Translations under genes and position numbers: made by a program
Assembly: GCA_964617335.1 (NCBI GenBank)
Contig: CAZTXG010000047.1
Span: 1-6,897 of the forward strand
Direction: 5' to 3'
Length of the DNA: 6,897 nt
Source of the DNA: UBA2658 sp964617335
Lineage (GTDB): Bacteria; Bacillota; Clostridia; Oscillospirales; Oscillospiraceae
The notes under the pieces: model-generated
What the model saw: only the letters and a program-made list of their open reading frames with translations
The model's database searches: none
What the model was told of the DNA's origin: nothing
In this document: positions 1 through 6,406 of the stretch, one piece after another
Position numbering within the stretch: the first letter of the stretch is position 1
How the letters are laid out: every line of letters starts with the position of its first letter

Positions 1-801
1 CTAAGCTGGTTTTTCTCTCACACAGCCCAGAGGTTTTCAAGGCTTTTAAAAAATATAGGCAAAAACGACGAGGCCGAAAAGTACGAAAAGGCGGCAAAAG
101 AGCTTGGCCATGCCGCAAATTCAGCTTGGGACGGCTCTTGGTATCTGCGGGGCTATTATGACGACGGCAGCCCTCTTGGCAGCTCTGAGAGCAAGGCCTG
201 CCACATAGACTCCGTATCCCAAAGCTTTTCAGTCCTTTCCCCCTATGCGTGCAAGATGCAAGTAAACCTTGCCCTTACAGCAGCGGTAAATAGACTTTAC
301 GAGCCGGAAAACAATCTGCTGCGCCTGTTCGAGCCTCCCTTTGAAAATTCAACAAAAAACCCCGGCTATATTCAAAGCTACGGCCCCGGTTTTAGGGAAA
401 ACGGGGGTCAGTACACCCACGGGGCAATCTGGCTTATCATGGCACTTATAAAAGAAAACCGCCAAGACGAAGCCCTAAAGCTTATAGAAACCCTAATACC
501 GGAAAATCACCCCATCACAAAATACGAGGCAGAACCATATGTAATAGCCGCCGATGTGTACGCAAATCCCGACTGTGCGGGAAGGGCAGGCTGGAGCTGG
601 TACACAGGTTCATCAGGCTGGCTTCTTCGTGTTATCTGCGAAGATCTTCTGGGCTTAAAGCTAAATAAGGGCAGCCTTTCAGTAGAGCCAAAGCTGCCTA
701 GCACATGGACAGACTGTGAAATCCTCTATAAAAGAAAAGATGGCACAAAGGAAGAAATAAAAATCGAAGACGGAGTTGTAAAAAGGCGGATACTCCCTTA
801 A
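1..801 (+). CDS. GH94-type glycoside phosphorylase domain, C-terminal part (cyclic beta-1,2-glucan synthase-like), 5' end outside window
   Basis: The frame is open from base 1 to the TAA at 799-801, giving 266 residues of a longer protein. The (alpha/alpha)6-barrel part of GH94 is recognisable: AWDGSWYLRGYYDDG near residues 43-57, then SYGPGFRENGGQYTH with His140, then EPYVIAADVYANP, then WSWYTGSSGW with Thr202-Gly203. In characterised GH94 enzymes the His of GGQYTH and the Thr-Gly of WYTGS bind phosphate. The catalytic Asp (DWND motif) normally lies just upstream, so it would be outside this window. The tail has the usual C-terminal sandwich pattern (GSLSVEPKLPSTW). The wording resembles the C-terminal domain of NdvB-type cyclic beta-1,2-glucan synthases and also stand-alone 1,2-beta-oligoglucan phosphorylases; without the N-terminus these cannot be separated. 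The internal ATG at 256 is not the true start, because family-conserved sequence precedes it. Family assignment is sure; exact substrate is inferred. Confidence 0.88.
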   Translation, partial: LSWFFSHTAQRFSRLLKNIGKNDEAEKYEKAAKELGHAANSAWDGSWYLRGYYDDGSPLGSSESKACHIDSVSQSFSVLSPYACKMQVNLALTAAVNRLYEPENNLLRLFEPPFENSTKNPGYIQSYGPGFRENGGQYTHGAIWLIMALIKENRQDEALKLIETLIPENHPITKYEAEPYVIAADVYANPDCAGRAGWSWYTGSSGWLLRVICEDLLGLKLNKGSLSVEPKLPSTWTDCEILYKRKDGTKEEIKIEDGVVKRRILP

Positions 802-813
802 TTCTCGCCTTTT
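781..813 (+). terminator. weak hairpin at the end of the GH94 gene, possible terminator
   Basis: An 8-bp perfect stem (AAAAGGCG at 781-788 with CGCCTTTT at 806-813) encloses a 17-base loop holding the stop codon. The stem ends in four Ts but no longer T-run follows, so termination would be inefficient. It is supported by the likely new promoter immediately downstream. Confidence 0.4.
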
Positions 814-839
814 CCTACGCTAAAAATATGAAATAACTA

Positions 840-868
840 TTCCCAAAGTCAGGTGTATATGGTAGAAT
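840..868 (+). promoter_or_regulatory. likely sigma-A promoter of the ymfF-ymfH-lgt group
   Basis: TTCCCA (840-845, 4 of 6 bases of TTGACA) is followed after 17 bases by TAGAAT (863-868, 5 of 6), and a TGG directly before it makes an extended -10. Transcription would start near 875, leaving a leader of about 29 bases before the TTG start at 904. This would be too short to serve the ATG at 886 well. Read by eye only. Confidence 0.5.
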
Positions 869-891
869 AAAGTTTAAAGCAAGAAATGAAT

Positions 892-896
892 GGAGG
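892..896 (+). promoter_or_regulatory. ribosome binding site deciding the ymfF start
   Basis: GGAGG lies 7 bases before TTG 904. The in-frame ATG at 886 lies upstream of this site and has only a poor purine stretch before it, so TTG 904 is the better start. Confidence 0.75.
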
Positions 897-903
897 TCGG
901 CAA

Positions 904-2187
904 TTGAAGCTAACAAGTGAACTTATAATGCCAAATGTTATATTGACCTGCCTTGAAACACAAAAGTTTAAAACAGGCTGCCTCAGCGTTAACCTCTTAA
1001 CAGAACTTAATCGGGAGGCAGCCGCTAAAAACGCCCTCATCCCAAAGGTTTTGCGTCGGGGCACAAAAAGTCTTCCGGATATGGCTGCCATATCCTCACG
1101 GCTAGACAGTCTTTATGGTGCGAGGATAAGGCCCCTTATCCGTAAAAAAGGCGAAATCCACGCAATCGGCTTTTTTGCAGACTTTGCGGATGACAGCTTT
1201 ATCCCCGAAAAAAGCAGTAATCTTCAGGACATGGCCGCCTTTTTAGGTGGAATGCTCCTTAATCCGGCAAAAAGCGGCCCCCTTCTCAGGGAAGACTACG
1301 TCGAAAGCGAAAAGGAAAAACTTCTGGACCTTATCCGCAGCCGTATAAACGACAAAAGAGCATATTCAATGCAGCGGCTATTAGAGCAGATGTGCTCCAT
1401 GGAAAATTACGGCACAGATCCCCTCGGCTCTGAAACACAGGTGGAAAGCATCACAGCAGCAGAGCTAACCCGCCACTTAAACAACCTGCTTTCAGATTCC
1501 CCCATAGAAGTTTTCTATTGCGGCAGCGCCCCTGCCCATCAGGTCAAAGCCTGTGTGACTTCGGCCTTTTCAGGTCTTTCCCGCAGCGAAGCAGAGCCGG
1601 ATTTAGGCACGGACATCCGCATGAACCCTCTTGAAGAAAAGCCCCGTTATTTTGAAGACAGGCTGCAGGTCACCCAGGGAAAGCTTGCTCTGGGCTTTCG
1701 CCTCGGCGATTGTATGGATGAACCAAATGCCGCGGCTATCAAGGTTTTCAACGCCATATACGGCGGCAGCGTAACCTCAAAACTTTTCATGAACGTTCGT
1801 GAAAAGCTCTCCCTTTGCTATTTTGCCAGCTCCAGCACAGACCTGCACAAGGGCATAATGGCAGTCTCCTCTGGCATCGAGTTTTCAAAATATGACGAAG
1901 CTCTGTCCGAAATATTGGCCCAGCTTGAGGAAATCAAAAAAGGTAACATCTCCGAATATGAGCTTACAGCGGCAAGGCGCTATATCGCCAGCGACTACCG
2001 TGCCTTTGAAGATTCCCCCGCCGCCTTGGAGGACTACTATTTAAATCAGGCTCTTATAGGGCCGGACCTTAGCCCCTCGGAAATGGCAGACCTTGCCGAA
2101 AAAGTCACGGCTGCACAAGTGGTGGATATTGCAAAAGGCATAGAGCTTGACGCCATATACTTTTTGCGCGGCAAGGAGGAAAGCTAA
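904..2187 (+). CDS. ymfF: M16 family pseudo-peptidase, YmfF type (also written YfmF), non-catalytic subunit
   Basis: With the TTG start the product has 427 residues, the usual size of M16B subunits, and opens MKLTSELIMPNVILTCLETQ, typical of this family; starting at ATG 886 would add six residues. The zinc motif HxxEH is absent: the matching region near residues 58-75 reads SLPDMAAISSRLDSLYGARI. The C-terminal half keeps the Arg/Tyr pair of M16 enzymes in NVREKLSLCYFASS (Arg299 and Tyr306). In M16B heterodimers one subunit carries zinc and the other this substrate-clamping pair, so this chain should work with the next gene, which it overlaps by one base. Database names link the family to EF-P 5-aminopentanol modification because of its Bacillus neighbourhood; a direct role there is not shown by this sequence. 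It is probably cytoplasmic, as no signal peptide is visible. Confidence 0.88.
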   Translation: MKLTSELIMPNVILTCLETQKFKTGCLSVNLLTELNREAAAKNALIPKVLRRGTKSLPDMAAISSRLDSLYGARIRPLIRKKGEIHAIGFFADFADDSFIPEKSSNLQDMAAFLGGMLLNPAKSGPLLREDYVESEKEKLLDLIRSRINDKRAYSMQRLLEQMCSMENYGTDPLGSETQVESITAAELTRHLNNLLSDSPIEVFYCGSAPAHQVKACVTSAFSGLSRSEAEPDLGTDIRMNPLEEKPRYFEDRLQVTQGKLALGFRLGDCMDEPNAAAIKVFNAIYGGSVTSKLFMNVREKLSLCYFASSSTDLHKGIMAVSSGIEFSKYDEALSEILAQLEEIKKGNISEYELTAARRYIASDYRAFEDSPAALEDYYLNQALIGPDLSPSEMADLAEKVTAAQVVDIAKGIELDAIYFLRGKEES

Positions 2188-3461
2188 TGGAAGAAATCCG
2201 ATACAACAATATAGGCGAAACTCTTTTAAGGGAAAAGCTCCCCAACGGCCTTACAATAAACATTGTCCCAAGGCCGGAATATTCTAAGGCCTTCGCAACC
2301 TTCACAACAAACTACGGCGGGGCAGACCGCCGCTTCAAGCTTGGCGGCAAATGGATAGACACGCCGGCAGGAGTCGCCCACTTTTTAGAGCACAAAATGT
2401 TCGATATGCCCGAGGGAAATGCCCTTAACACCCTTTCTGCAAACGGAGCCTCCCCAAACGCCTTTACAAGCTCTGATATTACGGCCTACCACTTTGAAAG
2501 CACCACAGGCTTCGAGGAAAACCTAGAAACCCTCCTCAATTTTGTCTCCACAGCCTACTTCACCCCCGAAAGCGTGGAAAAAGAGCAGGGCATCATAGGT
2601 CAGGAGATACGCATGGTCGAGGATAATCCCGGCTATGTGGTATACAACAACCTTCTGCGCTGCCTGTACGAGCACAACCCCGTGCGGGACTCTGTTGCGG
2701 GAACTGTTGAAAGCATTGGGGAGATAACAGATAAAACCTTATACCACTGTCATAAGGTCTTCTATAACCCCTCTAATATGAGCCTTGCAGTGGTCGGAAA
2801 TTTAAACCCCCAGTCAGTTGTTGATGCCGCCATAAAAATACTTCCCAAGGAAGCCGGCGAAATCCCCCAGCGTGATTATGGTCCAGAAGAAAAAGGATAC
2901 CCAAACAAGCAAGAAATCATCGAAGAAATGGAAGTCTCCGCCCCCCAGTTTCTTTTCGGCTCAAGCTTTCTTCCCGCCCCGAAAGGCAAGGCACTTTTAA
3001 AGCAAATGCTAGTCGGCAAAATTGCCCTTCGCCTCATAATGGGCCGCTCCTCAGCCTTCTACACAAGGCTTTATGCCGAAGGTCTTATAAACAGCGGCTT
3101 TGAATACGAGCTGGATTACACAGCCGGCACGGCAATGATTCTTGCCGGAGGAGAAAGTCGTGATGTTTCAGCCGTTATGGATGAGTTTAACGCCGAGGTC
3201 GCAAAAATAAACGAAAATGGCCTTAACGCAGAGCTTTTCACAAATGCAAAAAAGGCTCAGTTCGGTTCGGCCATACGCTCCCTTGGTTCTTTTTCATCAA
3301 CAGCCCACAGCCTTGTTCAAGGCTCATTCTCAGGCTATTGCCCCTTCGACAGCTTCGAAATTATGGACACCATAACAGTCAAAGACGCGGAAGATTTTAT
3401 AAAAGAAAACCTGTCCGAAAAAAAGCTGGCCCTGTCAATAATAAACCCCATAAGCAAATAA
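2187..3461 (+). CDS. ymfH: M16 family zinc metallopeptidase, YmfH type (also written YfmH), catalytic subunit
   Basis: The product has 424 residues. The inverted zinc motif HFLEH sits at residues 65-69 in the context GVAHFLEHKMFDMPEGN, with Glu68 as catalytic base and His65 and His69 as ligands. The third ligand is probably Glu140 in GIIGQEIRM. The following NALNTLSANGASPNAFTSSD is the usual M16 strand pairing with the active site. The C-terminal half has RLYAEGLINSGFEYEL instead of the canonical Arg/Tyr clamp seen in the upstream partner, so the two chains look complementary. Its ATG overlaps the stop of ymfF in TAATG, and the ribosome site AAGGAGGA lies at 2173-2180 inside ymfF; translational coupling in equal amounts is likely. 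No signal peptide is seen. The substrate is unknown: M16B enzymes usually cleave peptides or small unfolded proteins. Confidence 0.92.
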   Translation: MEEIRYNNIGETLLREKLPNGLTINIVPRPEYSKAFATFTTNYGGADRRFKLGGKWIDTPAGVAHFLEHKMFDMPEGNALNTLSANGASPNAFTSSDITAYHFESTTGFEENLETLLNFVSTAYFTPESVEKEQGIIGQEIRMVEDNPGYVVYNNLLRCLYEHNPVRDSVAGTVESIGEITDKTLYHCHKVFYNPSNMSLAVVGNLNPQSVVDAAIKILPKEAGEIPQRDYGPEEKGYPNKQEIIEEMEVSAPQFLFGSSFLPAPKGKALLKQMLVGKIALRLIMGRSSAFYTRLYAEGLINSGFEYELDYTAGTAMILAGGESRDVSAVMDEFNAEVAKINENGLNAELFTNAKKAQFGSAIRSLGSFSSTAHSLVQGSFSGYCPFDSFEIMDTITVKDAEDFIKENLSEKKLALSIINPISK

Positions 3462-3467
3462 AATAAA

Positions 3468-3489
3468 GGCGCGGTTTCGCTTCCGTGCC
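3468..3489 (+). other. hairpin between ymfH and lgt
   Basis: GGCGCGG (3468-3474) pairs with CCGTGCC (3483-3489) as seven base pairs including one G-T, around an 8-base loop. No T-run follows, so it is not an ordinary terminator. It could be an mRNA stability or processing element between the peptidase pair and lgt, or chance. Confidence 0.35.
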
Positions 3490-3516
3490 CCGTACATACA
3501 CGAAAGGACAGAAAAA

Positions 3517-4401
3517 ATGCCTATAAGCGTACCCAACGGCATCATCACCTTCCCCATATTCGGGGACAATTTTTCTTTAAATCCAAGCTCAAGCTTCCAG
3601 CTGTTTGGCTTAACAATACACTGGTATGGTGCTATAATAGCCTTGGGCTTTCTTCTAGCTGTAATATACACCTGCCGCAGATGCCCGGATTTTGGGCTTT
3701 CCTCCGATGAGCTTATAGATGTTCTCATATATGCCGTTCCTGCCGGCATAGTCGGAGCAAGGCTATATTACATCATCTTCAATTTCTCACTATATAAAGA
3801 TAACTTTATCGACATTTTCAAAATTTGGAACGGCGGAATGGCCATCTACGGCAGTATAATCGGTGCCGCCATAGCTGTCATAATTTTCTCAAAAGTAAGA
3901 AAAATATCCATGGGTGCAATTATGGACCTTGGCAGTCTGGGGCTGCTCATAGGTCAATCGATTGGACGTTGGGGCAACTTTATAAACCGTGAGGTTTACG
4001 GCAGGCAAACAGACATCCTCTTCCGTATGGGTCTGACAGATGCTGCCGGCAATACAATATATGTACACCCCACCTTCCTTTACGAATCCCTTTGGAATCT
4101 TCTGGGCCTTCTGATTCTTCACATTTATTCCAAAAAAGGAAAGCGCCGCTACGACGGTCAGCTTTGTGCCATGTATATCTTTTGGTACGGAATCGGGCGT
4201 ATGTTTATAGAAGGCATCCGCTCAGACACCCTCATACTTTTCTCAACAGGCATCCCTGTCTCCCAGCTTCTCGCCGGACTAAGCGCCCTTGCCGCCGGCG
4301 CCTACCTATTTATAAATATCAGGCGCCCCCATCCGGAAATGCTTGTAGATAGGCAAAAACGTCAGAACGCCAAGGATGCTGAAAACGAAGCCCGCGCATA
4401 A
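3517..4401 (+). CDS. lgt: Lgt, phosphatidylglycerol:prolipoprotein diacylglyceryl transferase
   Basis: Lgt moves a diacylglyceryl group from phosphatidylglycerol to the lipobox cysteine of exported prolipoproteins, in the cytoplasmic membrane. The 294-residue product has about seven membrane segments. The family signature is clear: GRWGNFINREVYG at 150-162 matches E. coli GRIGNFINGELWG with an offset of eight, so Arg151, Asn154, Glu159 and Gly162 stand for Arg143, Asn146, Glu151 and Gly154. Other matches are IHWYG with Tyr37, IWNGGMAIYG at 103-112, HPTFLYES at 184-191 and GRMFIEGIRSD at 227-237. The position of E. coli His103 appears to be Tyr111. The C-terminal tail after about 268 is charged and probably cytoplasmic. 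AAAGGA at 3503-3508 stands 8 bases before the ATG. It lies 55 bases after ymfH on the same strand, so co-transcription is likely. A plausible local client is the GH25 lipoprotein encoded on the other strand. Confidence 0.97.
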   Translation: MPISVPNGIITFPIFGDNFSLNPSSSFQLFGLTIHWYGAIIALGFLLAVIYTCRRCPDFGLSSDELIDVLIYAVPAGIVGARLYYIIFNFSLYKDNFIDIFKIWNGGMAIYGSIIGAAIAVIIFSKVRKISMGAIMDLGSLGLLIGQSIGRWGNFINREVYGRQTDILFRMGLTDAAGNTIYVHPTFLYESLWNLLGLLILHIYSKKGKRRYDGQLCAMYIFWYGIGRMFIEGIRSDTLILFSTGIPVSQLLAGLSALAAGAYLFINIRRPHPEMLVDRQKRQNAKDAENEARA

Positions 4402-4431
4402 ACTTAAATACACAAAAATATCAAACACTGT

Positions 4432-4443
4432 TATATGCATATA
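4432..4443. repeat. 12-bp perfect palindrome upstream of the acidic-tailed protein gene
   Basis: TATATGCATATA reads the same on both strands and lies 14 bases before the AAGGAGG ribosome site of the next gene. It may be an operator or part of a -10 region, but an AT-rich 12-mer palindrome can also arise by chance, and no matching second copy was seen. Confidence 0.25.
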
Positions 4444-4470
4444 CGCAACCATAAATAAGGAGGAATAATA

Positions 4471-4965
4471 ATGGCCGATTTAAACGAAATCAAAGACGTA
4501 GTAATAAACACTCTTGGAACCGTAGCTGAAAAAACCCGCAGCTTGGCTAGTAAAGCAGCTGACAAGGCAAAGGATGCAACCCGCCTTGCAAAACTCAGCA
4601 TGGAACTTAACTCCGAAAAAGACACAGTGCAAAAAACCTATGCGGAAATAGGAAAGCTATACTACGAAACCACTAAAGACCTGCCGGACAGATTTTTTAT
4701 CCAGCTTTTTGACGAAGTTGCTCTCACAATCGAGAACATTGACAGATTAAGGGCTGAAATCGACGAAGTAAAATCCGGCTTAGACCCCAAAAGCTGCAAA
4801 GATTGCGACATAGAGGTGGAATTCGAAAACTTATCCTCTGATGAAGGATCTGCACCCCAAGTCTCCGATGAAGAGCTTGTAAAGAAAGCTTCAAATCCCC
4901 CAGAAGATGAGGCGGAAGCTGTCCCCGAAGACGAGCAGCCCCTTCCCGAGCAACCGGCGGAATAA
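4471..4965 (+). CDS. conserved-looking helical protein of unknown function with acidic, proline-rich tail and one CxxC
   Basis: The 164-residue product has no recognised enzyme domain. Residues 1-100 are almost wholly helical and rich in Lys, Ala and Glu: ADKAKDATRLAKLSMELNSE looks like an amphipathic or LEA/apolipoprotein-like helix, then EIGKLYYETTKD, then a coiled-coil stretch ENIDRLRAEIDEVKSG. A single CKDC sits at 109-112, which could be half of a zinc knuckle. From about 120 the chain is disordered, acidic and proline-rich (ending in EQPLPEQPAE). No signal peptide or membrane segment is present. The start is secure: AAGGAGG (4457-4463) lies 7 bases before the ATG. The gene follows lgt by 69 bases and ends just before a strong terminator, so it may be the last gene of the group or have its own promoter in that gap. 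From memory, similar short proteins are common hypothetical proteins in Clostridia; no function is assigned. Confidence 0.85.
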   Translation: MADLNEIKDVVINTLGTVAEKTRSLASKAADKAKDATRLAKLSMELNSEKDTVQKTYAEIGKLYYETTKDLPDRFFIQLFDEVALTIENIDRLRAEIDEVKSGLDPKSCKDCDIEVEFENLSSDEGSAPQVSDEELVKKASNPPEDEAEAVPEDEQPLPEQPAE

Positions 4966-4980
4966 CAAATAAAAGCTTAA

Positions 4981-5019
4981 ACAGGCGGCCTTACACCAAA
5001 AAGCCGCCTGTCTTTTTTT
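4981..5019 (+). terminator. strong rho-independent terminator between convergent genes
   Basis: ACAGGCGGC (4981-4989) pairs perfectly with GCCGCCTGT (5003-5011) around a 13-base loop, followed by C and seven Ts (5013-5019). It ends the left-hand + strand group. On the - strand the same stem is followed by TTAAGCTTTTATTT, so it may also stop, less well, transcripts of the convergent GH25 gene. Confidence 0.93.
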
Positions 5020-5060
5020 ATACGCAAAAATCTCTTTCTTTCATGAAAGCTTATAAATCT

Positions 5061-5918
5061 TTAGCGCCCCTCTTTAGGTAAAAACATAAGATTTAAATCA
5101 GTATCAGTTTCAATCCCCTGAACCTTTGCCGTAAAGGAATACTGCCATATTCTGTGGGCATAGTAAAAATCCGGTGCATCTCCTGGAGCCGCAGCCCAGA
5201 AAATCAAGCTCCCCAGACGATCAAGCTCATACTCAGCGTAAGCAAGACCCCTATAAAAATAAACTCCCGCCTCATAACCGGCTTCTTCTATAAGTCCTGT
5301 AAAGGCAAGGCAATTGTCAGTGATAGTTTTTCCTTCAAGCTCATCTGTCCTTGTTTCTCCAACATTTGAAACATACTCCCAGTCGTAAAAAACCGGCAAG
5401 TCCAAATCATATCCCTCAATAAGCTCCAAAATAAATCGGGCTTCCTCACTGGCCTCATCGGTATTAACAGCCTGAGAGAAAAAATAAACCCCAACCTTTA
5501 TCCCCTGCTCAATAGCCCCTTCAATATTATCCCTGAAAAACTCATCCTCATATATAAGCCCCTCGCTGTAGCCTCTATACCCCCCTCGGATAATGGCAAA
5601 CTCAACGCCGTCTTCCGCAACCGCCTTCCAGTCAACCTCAAGCTGATGCTGGGAAACGTCTATCCCCCTTAGGGCCGTAAACTTCTCACCCCTATAGTTT
5701 ATAAACTCCCCATCGGGGTAAAAGTCCTCTTCCTCAAAGGAGGAAACCGGGAGCTGTTCATAAAGCTTAACCCACATCTGCCCTCCCATACCGTCAGAAA
5801 CTTGAACCATCCCCTCATAAGTGTCAGTATAAGTTCCCCTGCGGCAGCCGGAAAAACTGAAAAACACCACAGCAAAAAGCAGGCAGCCCGCAATATATTT
5901 TTTACATTTTACGCTCAT
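5061..5918 (-). CDS. GH25 lysozyme-like lipoprotein (peptidoglycan muramidase)
   Basis: GH25 enzymes cut the beta-1,4 bond between N-acetylmuramic acid and N-acetylglucosamine. From the ATG at 5918 the product has 285 residues. It opens with a lipoprotein signal: MSVKCKKY, a hydrophobic stretch at about 9-23, and the lipobox FSGC with Cys25, so the mature protein should be anchored outside the membrane. A linker runs from about 26 to 82. The GH25 barrel follows: RGIDVSQHQ (Asp87), EFAIIRGGYRGY, GVYFFSQAVN, the active-site FYDWE (Asp179 and Glu181), EAGVYFY, and the closing IWQYS and DTDLN strands (Asp272, Asp274). All expected acidic residues are present. An ATG at 5939 would add seven residues but has no ribosome site; AAAGGG (5931-5936) lies 12 bases before 5918, slightly long. 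It is convergent with the preceding + strand gene and has its own likely promoter. Role: wall remodelling or competition; not decided by sequence. Confidence 0.92.
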   Translation of the reverse strand: MSVKCKKYIAGCLLFAVVFFSFSGCRRGTYTDTYEGMVQVSDGMGGQMWVKLYEQLPVSSFEEEDFYPDGEFINYRGEKFTALRGIDVSQHQLEVDWKAVAEDGVEFAIIRGGYRGYSEGLIYEDEFFRDNIEGAIEQGIKVGVYFFSQAVNTDEASEEARFILELIEGYDLDLPVFYDWEYVSNVGETRTDELEGKTITDNCLAFTGLIEEAGYEAGVYFYRGLAYAEYELDRLGSLIFWAAAPGDAPDFYYAHRIWQYSFTAKVQGIETDTDLNLMFLPKEGR

Positions 5919-6037
5919 AAAAGTCAATATCCCTTTCATTTAAAAACACGAAACCAAGCAAAACCTTACATTTTAGCCTTGTATAATAAAACAAGAGGTA
6001 TCCCGATGTTTATATAATCAATCAAATATATCGGCAT

Positions 6038-6066
6038 ATTGTAGCATAGTTGCATATCCTTTGCAA
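6038..6066 (-). promoter_or_regulatory. likely sigma-A promoter of the GH25 lipoprotein gene
   Basis: On the - strand, TTGCAA (6066-6061, 4 of 6) is followed after 17 bases by TACAAT (6043-6038, 5 of 6), with TGC directly before it as an extended -10. Transcription would begin near 6031 and give a leader of roughly 110 bases. It lies between the stop of the upstream regulator gene and the GH25 gene, so GH25 need not depend on that operon. Confidence 0.55.
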
Positions 6067-6089
6067 ATTGCCGCAAAAAACGACAATTT
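6065..6089 (-). other. hairpin after the region-4 regulator gene, stable mainly in the leftward transcript
   Basis: As - strand RNA, AAAUUGUCG (6089-6081) pairs with CGGCAAUUU (6073-6065): nine pairs with one G-U, around the 7-base loop UUUUUUG. In + strand RNA the G-U becomes a C-A mismatch. No T-run follows the stem. It may end or protect the 3' end of the regulator mRNA; it overlaps the -35 of the GH25 promoter. Confidence 0.4.
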
Positions 6090-6106
6090 CATGGCTATGT
6101 TTATTT

Positions 6107-6406
6107 TCATTCTATCATTCCATTCAAAAACATTCTGCCATTATATTTAAAGTGTTTTCTAAGCCTTTCTCTTCCCCTTTTCATAGTCCTGCTTACAGTG
6201 GAAGGACTAAGCTCCAAAATCCTTGCTATTTCAGTCATGTTCATCCCCTCAAGATAATACATGGTTATAAGCTCTTTCTGTCTTTCAGTCAGTTCCTCAT
6301 TGATGGCAAGCCTAACATGGGCAGCCAAGTTTCCCCCGCCCTGCATAATCATTATGTATTCCCGCAAGGCGGCAAATTCAAGATTGACCATGTCTTTGTC
6401 TTTCAA
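6107..6406 (-). CDS. small sigma-70 region 4-like helix-turn-helix protein
   Basis: The chosen TTG start at 6406 gives 99 residues (MKDKDMVNLEFAALREY). AAAGGAG (6421-6415 on the - strand) stands 8 bases before it; an in-frame ATG at 6454 is further upstream with no ribosome site, and the next ATG at 6391 is poorly spaced. Residues 39-86 form a clear sigma region 4.2-type helix-turn-helix: LTERQKELITMYYLEGMNMT followed by EIARILELSPSTVSRTMKRG and a basic end RERLRKHF. There is no region 2, so it cannot be a complete sigma factor. It may be a DNA-binding regulator, a split sigma subunit, or a remnant of a mobile element. Residues 1-30 (FAALREYIMIMQGGGN) are not recognised. The gene overlaps the end of the upstream small gene by 29 bases, which implies translational coupling. 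Confidence 0.82.
   Translation of the reverse strand: MKDKDMVNLEFAALREYIMIMQGGGNLAAHVRLAINEELTERQKELITMYYLEGMNMTEIARILELSPSTVSRTMKRGRERLRKHFKYNGRMFLNGMIE

Noticed and set aside
256..801. Treating ATG 256 as the start of a 181-residue protein
   Set aside because: The frame is open to base 1 and the residues before 256 match the GH94 family (AWDGSWYLRGYYDDG), so this is an internal Met of a longer protein.
4092..4352. A + strand reading frame of 86 codons inside lgt
   Set aside because: It overlaps conserved Lgt sequence in another frame, with an Arg/Pro/His-rich product typical of an out-of-frame shadow.
5038..5049. CTTTCATGAAAG palindrome just after the GH25 stop as a - strand terminator
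   Set aside because: The stem has no proper loop; the alternative 5-bp stem is too weak. The nearby strong hairpin at 4981-5011 is the better stop signal.
5982..5987. A + strand TATAAT at 5982-5987 that could be a -10 element
   Set aside because: No acceptable -35 about 17 bases upstream and no + strand gene follows; the region is the leader of the - strand GH25 gene.
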